From Rosellinia necatrix (taxonomy: Eukaryota; Ascomycota; Sordariomycetes; Xylariales; Xylariaceae), in the NCBI GenBank assembly GCA_021209875.1, contig JAGYVD010000001.1, forward strand, positions 3,658,001 to 3,722,000: a stretch of 64,000 nucleotides of DNA, written 5' to 3'. Under the pieces are notes generated by a model. It was not told the DNA's origin. It saw nothing but the letters and a program-made list of their open reading frames with translations, and did no database searches. This document shows positions 34,762 to 47,648 of this stretch, one piece after another (the stretch's first letter is position 1; each line of letters begins with the position of its first letter). The translations under genes were made by a program, and so were the position numbers.

Positions 34762-35405
34762 CTAGTCCAGCCAACTCTTCTCCACCGTTTCACGCACCCG
34801 CTTGGTGTATTCCTTTCGATTATCCTTATATAGATTCGAGGCTTCGACGTTCGCTGGGGATCCCGTGTTGGGGTCATTCAGTAGACTGGAACGCGTTTAG
34901 GTTAGCATCGTCCATGCTATGTTGCTAAGCTCATGTACCTTTGTATACTTGTCAACACCGCAGCGACATCATACGTGGGACTCCATCGGTTCTGTAGGAT
35001 ATCCAGACAGAGCTCTCCGGTGGCATATACGTTGGGATGGAACATCTCGCTGATGAACTTTACGGCAGGGGGTTTGTTGGGATACTGCTCCTCAAAATGC
35101 ATAACTAAGCGGAATGTGCCGTCTTCAAATGGCGTGTCGGCGGGCCCAATAATAACAGCATTCCTACGAACGGAGGTTAGTATGTGACCGTCATGAGCAT
35201 CTAGGCTTCCAGCTGGTCTTACCACGTCATAACGTTGTCGGGGACGGGGGATGCAGAGACGCCAGCAGGAGGATCCGTCTGCATCCGCTATACAAAGAGT
35301 CACGTCAGCCAGGCGTAGCGGTAATGATGATAGCCTGGGATGGGTCGAAGCAGCTTGCCATACCTTGAAGTCTCGCATCAGACGGCGGCGAGCAGCAGTA
35401 GACAT
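34762..35405 (-). CDS. UBC2: Ubiquitin-conjugating enzyme E2, Rad6/Ubc2 type
   Basis: Four exons, complement 35364-35405, 35223-35287, 34939-35163 and 34762-34885, giving exactly 151 aa, the usual length of filamentous-fungal Rad6. The start [14 protein letters not shown] joins [22 protein letters not shown], then [17 protein letters not shown], and the last exon supplies [16 protein letters not shown]. The catalytic cysteine is Cys88 in [10 protein letters not shown]; the HPN motif is at 78-80. Rad6 ubiquitinates PCNA (with Rad18) in post-replication repair and histone H2B (with Bre1), and serves N-degron turnover (with Ubr1). It lacks the long acidic tail of the budding-yeast protein, ending KSWLD. 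It is divergent from the thiolase gene, with 666 bp between start codons. Confidence 0.97.
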
Positions 35406-36071
35406 GATTGCCAAGCAGTCTCGGTTGAGAGTATCAATGCGACACTGCGAAGGATTAAATTACAGAAACCGTCTCTTTAGTGGGAGAAGCACACGTCAGG
35501 GAGTTTCCTAGAACGTTGCTTGTCAAGGGCGCGACGGGCTAGGAAGATAGTATAGGCTTTTGGATGTACATAAAGGAGTAGTGGTTGAATTGCTGGCCCC
35601 ATTCATGATAGAAAGCGGGATGTAGGGCGGGAGGCGACAACGGCCGGGCTTTATCATCCCGGTAGGCACATTTGCAGGTACCATGACCTAATGGAAACGA
35701 TCTATGCACAAGTGATACCTATTTGGGTACTATACGTGATACAAACATGTGTATTTCTGTATGTATTTACCTAATAAGCGGGTATGTTCCTACTGGATGG
35801 GTAGGTAAGTACCCAGTCTTTCCAAAACATGGGAAACCGAGTCGTGCCGATAGGCGAGGATAGCGTCGGGTTGGTGCTGTAGCAGTACAAGCAGGTAGGT
35901 ACGTGAACGTAATCCGGACGTGCTAATACCTACTTACCTACCTACCTACTACTTAAGAGATATGCATGAACACTTACGAAACTACACATTTGTTCTTGTC
36001 CTTGAATCATCCAATCGCCCACCTTCCTCATTAGCTATCAATTTAAATCATAGACGTTGCCCAAAGCCATC
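35406..36071. promoter_or_regulatory. Shared upstream region of divergent UBC2 and thiolase genes
   Basis: A 666-bp spacer that must hold both promoters. It has TAGGTA/TACCTA words at 35795-35820 and 35890-35955 and a CCAAT at about 36011, some 60 bp before the thiolase start. No defined element could be proved. Confidence 0.5.
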
Positions 36072-37507
<1,436 letters not shown>

Positions 37508-38621
37508 AAATAAAAGCGTGTACATATTAAGGGGCATGTAGCCTTAAGTAGGGATACGCACCAATAATATGATGTCCGACTTGAGATTACTGAACTTCAC
37601 TATCCTAAATATCCAGAATTTTCTATGCCCTCTCCCCGGCCCCCTTCTTAAGACAAAACTTATGTGACAGCAAGGCATTAACCTCGTGAAGAGCCCAAAA
37701 AAAAAGGCCCCCTTTTAGCTACATACTAGCATAATAGCCTAATAGTACGTTAAACTACCTACCTAGGTATAATCTAAATACGCTTAACGTAAAATTCTAT
37801 AATTTTTATATTACCTCAGTTACCTACCACTTTAACACGGATCTATGGTATGTGGCCTCAATCCTCTATCTATCGTCGAGCTCGTCATGTAGCATAAATA
37901 CCCCTCCAGTTCGCATCCAGGATCGGCAACATCCTGCCAATATCTACGCTCGTGTGCTCTCCATCTCGTTTCGCAGTCGCCAAATAACACAATGCCCCCA
38001 TTAAGAGCACACATCATGTTTTCCAACATACCACGTGGTCGCGATCGCTAATGTGCCCTACGTCTATCGCACCACATATAGATACTAAGAAATCCGACAG
38101 CGGTATGTGAACTCCGTTCGTAAAGTGGTCTTGGCCAACATTCAGGCCAGTGACATAATCAACTACCTATTAGGTTAGGCCAGGTAGGATTATAGGTAAC
38201 ACGTGGGGACGAGATGTTCAAAGAACGATATCACAATCTCTGTTTGCTACCTAAGTAGGTATCGCACTGTCAGACACCTAGATTAGACGTTAATACTACT
38301 ACTACTACCTGACATTGTGCTATGACCACCTGCAATGGAGTGCATTGTGTGGCTGCAGATTGGGTGGACTCGAGACTGCCCTAAAGATGCATAGCTCGGG
38401 TATGTATATAGGTACCTATGTATGAACGTACTTAAGTATGTATGCAGTTATTATCAATACTAACAATACATCCTATTTATCTGTGGAAGAGAACACAGAG
38501 AAACGGCCAAGTTCTACCTAGCCTAGGTAGCTTACCTACCTCATACACAATGCACCCATTGCACTAAGCTACTAAGCTTGGGGGTGGCGGGGTCTTCCTT
38601 CTATCCACGCTTCCGTACACA
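37508..38621. other. Intergenic with dispersed-repeat copy C
   Basis: Thiolase 3' UTR, then TACCTAGGTA words (37755-37775, 38160-38200, 38515-38545). It holds copy C of the dispersed repeat and a possible orphan open segment on the minus strand (37832-38170). No intact gene recognised. Confidence 0.5.
38269..38304 (-). repeat. Dispersed 36-bp repeat, copy C
   Basis: On the minus strand it reads three TAG triplets, TATTAACGTCTAATC, then TAGGTGTCTGAC: identical to copies A and B except for one fewer TAG. Flanking DNA is unrelated to that of the other copies. Confidence 0.9.
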
Positions 38622-40351
38622 ATGTCGCTAGCCATCGAGTTCCTGACCAGCATCCGAGGCTTTCTGAAAACCCGCAATGGCGTTGGACTTCGCGACTGGC
38701 TCCGTGTTGAACCTCCCCTGCCTCAGCAATACCTCAGCCTCGCCGCCGAACTCAAGAACGGCTATCGAAATCCCGATGCCATCGCAAAGCTCGTTGAGAG
38801 ATGCCTACCGGAGGAGGATGATCTCCCGGAAGACCAGGGCACCGCTTGGCCCGGGTTTGTCGCGTTTGCCACCGATTACTTTGAGTACTGGCGAGATGTG
38901 AACTTTGAGGACCTTCTCGGCGCGCATCAGCTGCTCATGAGCTTGACTAAGTAGGTACTCTTCCTGCCTCTGGCTCCTCGCCTATCAAGAGACCGGGAGA
39001 GAGCGCAGCCCGCTAACGGACAGAACATCAGCTCCTGTACCACGGCGCTTAACCATCCAACGTACGGACCCATCATGCTTCAGACGAGCATCTCATTATG
39101 CGGATCCCTATCCAAGCTATCGATGACCTTGAACAAGCGCCCGGACCTGACGAAGAAGCTCAACGCGGTGGACACGGGCGAAGACGACCAAACCTCGATT
39201 GTCGGGACGACGGCTGAAGTTATACAAAAGATCTTTACAGCATGCCTCACGGACCGATCGAGCCAGCGATACGCGCGCCCGGAGGGTAAAAAGATCGGAG
39301 TTTATATATTCGCGAACCTGACGCTGAAATTATTGTTCGCTGTGTGTGGCCCTCTGTCGAATCATGCGTTCTGTGTCATGCTAACACGGTGCAGTGCCGC
39401 AAGACGCATTTAGCGAAGCAACTTTTCACGAATGTCAGCGCCAAAGCCCCTCCGCTATCACTGTACCCGGCCGCCCAACGGGTCACGTATCTATATTACC
39501 TAGGGCGATTCCATTTCATCAACAACCACTTCACCAGGGCATCTCGGTGCCTCCAAGAGGCTTACATCCAAACCCCGTCGAGCTTCCAGAAGCACCGCCA
39601 GCTTATCCTCACCTATCTAGTGCCCTGCAACATGTTCCTGGGACGTCTCCCATCTCAAGTCCTTCTGATGAGACCTGAGATCCAGTCGATAGCCCCCATG
39701 TTTTCGCACTTTGCCCAGGCTGTTCGCACGGGGAATTATCTACTTTTCCAACAAGTTCTGGAGTCGCACGAGGGTTGGCTACTCCGCAAGGGCTTGTTGC
39801 TCACTCTGACTTATCGCCTACGCCCATTACTTTGGCGTGCCCTGTCCCGGCGAACCTTTCTACTCACCTATGTCGCACCGACGGAGGCCGATTCGCGCAA
39901 AGCTGCAACATTGGAATTATCACACCTTCTAATTACTAGCACATATATTCAAAAGCGTTTAGAAGGTTATCTACCGGCCCAGCCTTTGACTAAAAGGCAG
40001 CCGCACGCTAACAGCATGCTTGTCAAAGCGGTTTCAAACAGCGCAGGGTCTGTGACAGGTATATCGACGCTGGCTCCACCGCCTGGAGGCCCTAGGCTTC
40101 TTCGACCAAATGAGGGTTTAATATGGGGGAACATGGTTGTTACGGCAGAACACGTCGAATCCATGGTAGCTTCCCTTTGTGCCCAAGGTCTACTTCATGG
40201 GTACATTGCGCACTCGCAAGGTCGGTTTGCAATTATGGGCACGAAGCAAAAAGGAAGTGCCGTGGCCGCAGGCTGGCCCCCTGTTTACGAAGTTCTCGCT
40301 CAAACAGACAACGAAATCCCTGGCTGGGTTAGAGACAACAACAATAAGTAG
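38622..40351 (+). CDS. PCI-domain protein, CSN12/Thp1-like
   Basis: Three exons, 38622-38950, 39032-39341 and 39395-40351, 531 aa. The middle exon has no natural start of its own and is tied in by phase: ...LLMSLTN-SCTTALNHPTYGPIMLQTS. The second intron is 53 nt with a GTGTGT donor and a GCTAACAC branch. The C-terminal half carries a PCI domain: LYPAAQRVTYLYYLGRFHFINNHFTRASRCLQEAY, RQLILTYLVPCNMFLGRLPS and the winged-helix end with VESMVASLCAQGLLHGYIAHSQGRFAI and GWPPVYEV. This is the pattern of the CSN12 / PCID2 / Thp1 group, members of COP9-signalosome-associated or TREX-2 mRNA-export complexes. The N-terminal helical repeats are poorly conserved. Assignment to CSN12 rather than another PCI protein is likely but not proved. 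Confidence 0.87.
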
Positions 40352-41219
40352 TTCATTTGAAACATTGTCACGGCGTTGATTGTTCTACATCGACAACTCC
40401 ACGATTCGGCTATATACCATAGAAGCAGGCGGAGAACCTGGCTCTAGTTGAGTCTAACGATACAATTAATACGATCTAATGATACCCGGTGCCAAGTGTG
40501 CCTACTGATTTCTTGGGGTTTGTACGAACCAGAAGCACTACTAGTAATTAAGCATACAAAGCCATGCGTAAATCATCATCTTCACATTAGGAGGATCTGT
40601 TTCTAGAGCCGTAACACGCTAGCCACCCTCGAGGAATTACCGTCCAATGGGAGGCATCTTACGCCGTTTTGATGCCAAAAAGGGTAGGTTTTTCGTACCT
40701 CCCAACCGTAGCGCGTTTCTGTCGCCTCGCATTGATCCAAACCATCATGTTTCTCCACCAACCAACGTCGCCATACCTCGACAGTTCTACGTATCTATCT
40801 CTCACTCGCAGCTGGCGTGTTGGGAATGCCAAGATGGCATTAGATTTGTCCGCCTGGTCATCAATGGTGTGTTCTTACAAGTTAACCGACACGCCAGTCC
40901 TTAGTGTGACCCAAAGGAGCCGACATAGCCAAGGGATTCCCCAGATTCCCCAGATTCCCGGAACTCCTCAGTCTCCGCGGCGAATCCGGAAGGGAATACG
41001 CGTCCGATGTGACGGCGAGGCAACATGGCCCCGGGTATTTTGTAGAAATAATGACTTGCCGGCACTATCATCAATCACAGTAGAGACAGCGACTCACTCA
41101 TTTATCTTGGGGATCATTTGAGTGTCGACAAAGCCGACGGTTTTCGTATCGCCAGGTACACTAAACACCTCGAGTCCTCGGGTGGCTGTATACCACTTGT
41201 CACTGTAAAATCTGCCAGT
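40352..41219. other. Intergenic upstream of pectinesterase
   Basis: No gene recognised. An in-frame open stretch runs upstream of the pectinesterase start (41118-41219), but the ATG at 41220 begins the signal peptide. Short CCCAGATT direct repeats lie at 40938-40962. Confidence 0.55.
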
Positions 41220-42755
41220 ATGAAGCTGCTTGCCGCAATCCTGAGCAGCGCATCGCTCGCGCTGGCCGTCAGCCGCACGAGCCCGCCCTCCGGATGTCTA
41301 CACGTGGCCAAGAGCGGTGGCTCGTACACGACCGTCCAAGCGGCCATCAATTCGCTCTCGACAACGTCGACGGCCGACCAGTGTGTCTTCATCAACCAAG
41401 GCACCTACACCGAGCAGGTGTACATCGCCTCGCGCGCCGCCAAGCTCACCATCTACGGGTACACGGCTGATAGCACCTCATATGCCAATAACAAGGCCAT
41501 CATCACATACAATCTGCCCGCCTCAACGGCCGGAAGCAATGATGCATCTGGCACACTGAGGGTCCACGCTGCTAACGTCAAAGTCTACGTGAGTAATGTC
41601 ACAAGATGCTCGGTGCTCCGTTCTAGCTAGAGCTATGAATGCGATCATCCTATCCGGACGGTCGTCCCATAGCCCGGGGCTCAGTTTACTTACCCCTTTC
41701 GCCCCCCTACGAAGAAACCTGCTGACGTTGTTTTGCTCGAAGAACGTGAACATTGTAAATTCATGTATAGCACACCCCGCAGTCTCATTTAGGTAATCGC
41801 TTGATTACGGATAATGCGAGACACCCCCCCTCAAGACAAGACCGGTAGACTGACTTGTTCTTGGACGTACAGATGGCAAAGGCAGCCAGGCCATCGCCCT
41901 CAGCGCCCAGGCAGCCAGTGGGTACTACGGATGCCAGCTCTACGGGTTCCAGGACACGCTGCTGGCGAACGACGGCAAGCAGTACTACAACCGCTGCCTC
42001 ATCACGGGCGCCACCGACTTTATCTTCGGCCAGCGGGCCCAAGCATGGTTCGAGAAGTGCGACATCCGCGTCCGCAACGGTGGCTATTATATCACCGGTT
42101 CGTATCCATCTTACCCCCGCGCGAATCCGCTTCTCGGGTGAGCTGACATGACGTGTGAATTTTCCCCCCACCCGTAGCAAATGGTCGTGATTCGTCTTCA
42201 AACCCCTCGTATTACGCCTTCAATAACTGCGATGTCGCCGCTGCCTCAGGCGAGTCTGTGTCGAGCGCTTCTTACTACCTGGGTCGGCCATGGCGAACAT
42301 ACTCGCGTGTCGTGTTCCAGAGCACGTCATTGAGTTCCGGTAGGTTCAATATCCCAGAAACGATACCGGACCCTATCCTGGTCTCTTTCTCCCCCTTCCC
42401 CCCTTCCCCCCTTCCCCCCTTTCTTACTTGCTGCCTTTTTGATCCTCTCACGTCCGCCCCATTAGAATCCCGGCATGGGAGCCTTTCGCGATCGCGCGTG
42501 ATCCCGCCTCGGGATAGAGTTATCGACTGACTCGTAGGATTTACAATAGTCATCAACGGTGCTGGGTGGCACGATTGGAACGGTGGCACCGACCTCGCTA
42601 ACATTTACTATGGCGAATATGCCAACTCGGGGACCGGCGCCAGCGGCACGCGCGTCTCGTGGTCGACGAAACTGGGCTCCGCCGTTAGCCAGACCACGGT
42701 GCTCGGCAGCGGCTTTGAGAGCGGTGGGTGGTATGACAGCAGCTATCCGAACTAG
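41220..42755 (+). CDS. Secreted pectin methylesterase (CE8)
   Basis: Five exons: 41220-41588, 41743-41764, 41873-42097, 42178-42339 and 42538-42755, 331 aa. The enzyme removes methyl esters from homogalacturonan, releasing methanol and exposing pectin to lyases. Residues 1-17 are a signal peptide (MKLLAAILSSASLALA). Catalytic Asp158 lies in FQDTLLA, Asp179 in ATDFIFG, and Arg242/Trp244 in LGRPW; the 21-residue gap between the aspartates is that of the family. Exon 2 is a 22-nt micro-exon coding NVNIVNS; without it the conserved NVNIVNSYGKGSQAIALSAQ block is lost. The introns have CTGAC-type branch sites. There is no GPI signal and no binding module. It is single in this window and not next to other pectin genes. 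Pectinases are typical of plant-colonising fungi. Confidence 0.93.
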
Positions 42756-43625
42756 AGCCCGTCCCGCGCCGTCCCTGACGGGCGGTCCGATGGGAAGGGG
42801 GAAGTGCGGCTGATCATGGCGCCGCGCCGCGCCCAGTGCTTCGATAGTGAGGTATGACTAGTCAGTCTGGGTTCTATCTATCTCACATATGTACCGCAGT
42901 CACGAATTTGAACTACGATCACTTAAAAGACTCTCTCGTGGATGATCTTACCAGGGACTTCTCATGATGTCTTGCTTCACAAGTCTCGCTGGTGCATAGT
43001 TCGCGTTAAAACCTAGTTACAAGCGTGGAAACAAACAATCCTCAGAAAAGGGCCCAGACCCAGCCCAGCTGTCATCGTCTGCATGCTTACCGAACTTCGG
43101 TGCCTCATAGAGCTCCGTCTTACACGATCGCGGAAAGCGATATTTTGGCTCCTTTTCGAAGTTATCGTCAGTGCGCGTTGATACTACGTAGTGTCGATGA
43201 CTACCTAGCATTACTCTGCACGGTATGGATGTAGTGTAGTCATATAGGTATTTACACAGTATCTAAGACATGCATAGCTATATACCATGAGTTATTATTG
43301 AGCCGAGACAAGCCCCCCTAAGTACCTAGGTAATGCCGATGAACTATTGGCTCTCTAGTGTACCTAATGTAAACGAAAGCGGTATAGGACTAGAGTAGTA
43401 TAGTATGTTCACGAAATTGTATTGCCATTGCTTGTTAGTTATAGGCCAGGAGTTGATGATCTCAACTTGTCTTCTCTTTTTCACACCACACCGCTATACG
43501 CAGGTCTTAAATGCCTCCTTGCGTAGCGTCGTTACCAAGCTTAGCTATAACGGCGACCGCGTATACATCAAATATCCCGGAGATGAACAACAAGTGTAGC
43601 CCCGGCTCAATCAATCACCCAATAC

Positions 43626-43930
43626 CTTACCTCCATAACCTACCTTCATACACACCTACCTTCATACATACCTGCCTTCATACATACCCAACCTACATAT
43701 ATGTTCCTACATGACCGCCTATGCACATTTTGCCTAATGTCCCCCGACAGGCCCCCGGCAGGCCCCCTGTAAATTGGATTTGGTCACACTACACCGTTGT
43801 TCGATGTCGCGGTTCGGGAGGAAAAGGCCCTGCCGATCATAGCACGAATGCATGTTTGCATCCATACCAACATGCATCAATACTACCACATGCATTCATA
43901 CCACTTGCATTCATACTACATGTATTCATA
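43626..43930. repeat. Degenerate tandem repeats (CATACATACC / CATGCATTCATACC types)
   Basis: Two blocks. At 43626-43700 units of about 16 bp (ACCTTCATACATACC) repeat with small changes. At 43849-43930 units of about 17 bp around GCATTCATACCAC recur four to five times. Confidence 0.75.
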
Positions 43931-45870
43931 CCGACCGGCGTCGCAGGTGACAGTAGGTACCTAGGTAGTTACAAGTTACAAGTTACAAGTAACTAACTTA
44001 GTGCACACGCATACGTACCTGGATTGGGTGGGATTTTGCGTGGCCCCTTTGCATGCCTAGCATTATGACATGAATAATTTCTTACTATGCCGCCTACGTG
44101 GAATCAATAATGACGGCCACGTCGCTAATAGTGTACCTAGCCTCACACGCGCTCGTCTAGCAAAATGGTGTTTGCTCTAATCGGTAAGGTTGGTACTCAG
44201 GCATGTGATGGCATCATGCCAATATAACTACTATAACTACACTAAGCGGGGGCTGTTAGTGAAGGCTGTTGGCACTACGCAAGTAGTGTATGTCAAGCTC
44301 GTTGTTGTCGCGTGGCATACGTTTATGTCGTCTCGAAGACCGGGTAGGTAGCTTTATGAAGATCTTGTACTATGTATCTTGTACATGCATGGCTGATGGA
44401 GTATAGAGTATGCAGCCGTAATGTATCTAGGTACACGACGGTATTGTCGAAGCAATTAAATTACCTATGCCACGGCAGTAGTGCGAAGTGTAGGCTGTCT
44501 CATAGGTTCTTATTTGTTTCCCCTCCCTCTTTTTTTTTTTTTTTTCTGTACCTGCAGTAGTGGCCGAATTCGATCGGCCACCTGCATAAGGGGCTGTTCG
44601 GGTTTTCTAGTCTGTTTTTTTTTTTTTTTCCTCTTAGGAGGGCACAGTCAGACTTACGCAGTACCAACAACGAATAAACGTGAAGAAAAGCTAAACCACA
44701 TCAATCTGTGGTGTAAATTTGCGTATCCGCCGATCTAAGCAGTATAACCACTATGCTCCTTGATACTGCACACATACGAAGTACTTGTATGTAAATACAT
44801 GCATACATACATACATACATACATACACCTAGTTACTGCAATTATTCATTTGAATGTATAGTATGATACAATAAATACACTGTGAATAATTACTGTGCAA
44901 TAACTACACTACCTACACTACACTACTTCGGTAGACTGGTTATGCTCATCTCGTTTCCCGTCACTGCGTGCTCCCATTGGCCAAGAATTCGGAGCATGGG
45001 CATGGGGGCTTCTCGGCCAATCCTTCTCTACGCCTCTTCACCTACCAACTCCCAATATTTCCATTTTTAACCATCGGGCATTCCATCACCACATAAGTAG
45101 GTATGTAGGTATGTACATTACATGTGTACATTACATGTGCACATTACATATGTGCAGACCTACCGCATATGTATTTTTGTACCGCGATGCGCCGTTCAGG
45201 AGTGATAGTCAACCACCGCAGCCAAGCCCGGACATCCTCCACCACCAGCACCACCACCAGCACCACCAACACCACTAAACACCACCAAACACCACCAACG
45301 GCTCGAATGCCCCAGGTCTTCCCCCCATGCCTTCTTCCCTTCCCCCAAGGCTCCCCCAAGGCGCCCCAAGGCTTATGGTTCCCCCTAGTCCGGTCTAACG
45401 CTGAATCTCGTCTAGTGCCGACAAAGGCCTGCCCTATGGCCAAAGCGATAGTGCGCACGAGCAAGCTTTGTCTGGCCTGGATGCGGCCTGGACCGATCAG
45501 CTCATCCACTCGATTCCCTGTTTCATCGCTGCTGGCAGGGCTATCTAGATAGACTAGGCCATATCCAGTCCGCGCCATAATGTCTAAATTTCCCATCCCA
45601 ACCCTAACTAAGGCCAGTGCCTCTCCTCTTCCGCTCACTCATTCTCTTGGTTCTTCGTTTCACTAGAGTTGTGTCGTCGTGGCTTGCTTTCTTTTCTCTC
45701 ACGCTCGTTTCATATCATCACCGTCGTTACCACGTGGAGATCGTCTCCCATTTCACTCGTTCTATATACGCGACACAACTCGTCAGGAGGAAGGGGATCA
45801 GGAACACACATAAGAGCCAGACCAGTCTCTATTGCTCGAGGCTACAGCCGATCGTCGTCTATCTAACTGC

Positions 45871-45924
45871 TGATCACACACATAACCACACATACACACA
45901 CACACACACACACACATACACACC
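45871..45924. repeat. (CA)n microsatellite in SUN promoter or leader
   Basis: ACAC run about 60-110 bp before the SUN start codon. Confidence 0.85.
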
Positions 45925-45983
45925 ACGCTAGCAAGCGAGTACTTGGACATCTCCCGAGCAGACGCCGGGAATCTGACGCGAAA

Positions 45984-47648
45984 ATGAAAACCACAACATC
46001 CCAGGCTGCCATAGGGTCGGCTCTGTTATTCTTGGCCGCTTACCCGTGCCACGCGAGCTCTCAACATCACCGGCACCAACATCGCCAGATTCATCACCAA
46101 CATCATCACACCAGCAAGAGAGATAACATCAGCTTCGACTTCAACTTGAACAATGCCACCGCCAATCCACGGTACGGCTCTCGTCGGCCGGAGAAACTGC
46201 AAACGCGGGGGGGCGCAAAGTGCGAATTTCCGACATCGAAGGGACTTTTTGCTGTCACGCCAAATGCTATGAATGGCGGCTGGGCCCTAGCGCCCGACCA
46301 GGAATGTGTTGATGGTACATGGTGCCCCATCGCCTGTCCGCCTGGTCAAGTGATGGCCCAGTGGAAGCCAGGCACCACTTATGCTTTTCCGGAGTCCACT
46401 GTTTGTATAATTCCCTGTTGCGTATCAGAATCGATAGCTAACAGTGATCAGTGTGGTGGTATTTACTGCAACGGCGGCGAGATTGAGGTTCCTTTTGAAG
46501 ACTCGCCATGGTGTGTGGACGGCACCGGTACTGTTGATGCCGTGAACAAAGCCGGCGACGTTGTTTCGTTCTGCCAGACAGTACTACCAGGCTACGAAGA
46601 CATGATTATTCCAACCGACGTTTTCGATAGCGCCACCTTGGCCGTTCCAGATCCCTCATATTGGGATTCAACGGCGTCTCAGTAAGTATCCCGTGTCAAA
46701 TTGTTACCAAGCAGCCCTAACCGTAGTAGCTTTTATATCAACGCTCCTGGAGTCGGCTCTGCGGAGGGTTGCGTTTGGGGTGACGATTCGAAGCCCATTG
46801 GAAACTGGGCTCCGTATGTCGCTGGAGCCAACACGGATGACAGTGGCAACACCTTTGTTAAGCTTGGTCTAAACCCTGTGTGGCAGGACAGCGCACTATA
46901 TGCCACGAAGCCAACTTTCGGTCTGAAAATCGAATGCGACGGAAATTGCAATGGTCTGCCTTGCGAGATTGATGGCAGTGGCGTAGTCAGCGACTTGAAG
47001 GCAACTGGCGCTGGGGGTTCTGATTTCTGTGTGGTTACCGTCTCCAAAGGGGGCAAGGCTAATATTGTGGTTTATAATCTGGATGGATCGGATGGAGGCG
47101 ACGGAGGTGACGACGATACCTCAAGCCCCGAACCAACGCCTACCTCTACATCAACCCCAACACCGACACCGACATCTACGTCGACAAGCGAACCCACAAC
47201 AACGAGCGAACCTACGACGTCATTTGATCCACCAACCACGTCAACCCCAACCTCAACGTCAACATCCACGTCATCAGACGCGCCGACTACTACAACATCA
47301 AGCAGTAGCAGTGAAAGTAGCAGCATCGTCTCAACATATTCTGCCCACTCGAGTTCGAGCAGTTCGACTCAGTTTTATGGTGGCGTATACCACCAAAATG
47401 GCACCTCCAGCGGCAGTCATTCGGGTAAAAACCCTGCATCAACGTCAGCTCTCACTACCGACATGACAAGCGAGAGTAGTAGCGAGAGCAATAGCGGGAG
47501 CGAAAGCGAGAGTGGAAGCGGAAGCGGAAGCGGGAGCGAATCCTCCCCCACCGAATCGAGCCATAGTGAGAACGCCGGTCGGCGTCAGGACGGCGCCGCC
47601 GTTGCTGGCCTCATCGTAGCATTTGTGGCTGCCGTCTGTATTCTATAA
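45984..47648 (+). CDS. SUN-family cell-wall protein (GH132-type) with GPI-like tail
   Basis: Two exons, 45984-46681 and 46727-47648, 539 aa. SUN proteins (Sim1/Uth1/Nca3/Sun4 and Psu1) are secreted and act on wall beta-1,3-glucan during septation and wall remodelling. Residues 1-25 are a signal peptide, followed by a His/Gln-rich stretch. The SUN domain spans about 70-370: CEFPTSKGLFAVTP...GWALAPDQECVDGTWCPIACPPGQVMAQWKP, PFEDSPWCVDGTG, and, across the 45-nt intron, FYINAPGVGSAEGCVWGDDSKPIGNWAPYVAGAN. Residues about 375-515 are a Thr/Pro then Ser/Gly/Glu-rich stalk with low-complexity repeats. The C-terminus (GAAVAGLIVAFVAAVCIL) is hydrophobic, as for GPI anchoring. The acceptor is a tandem TAGTAG (46726 or 46729), giving two products differing by one Ser. 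Confidence 0.92.

Larger units (their letters stand above)
42756..45983. other. Long intergenic region before the SUN gene
   Basis: No gene recognised. It contains degenerate tandem repeats (43626-43700 and 43849-43930), a triple GTTACAA (about 43972-43992), two T-rich runs (44530-44545, 44617-44630), a (CATA)n run (44798-44826), CACCAC triplets (45238-45292) and an ACAC run (45871-45924). The last 300 bp are pyrimidine-rich, as expected for a promoter and leader. Confidence 0.5.
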
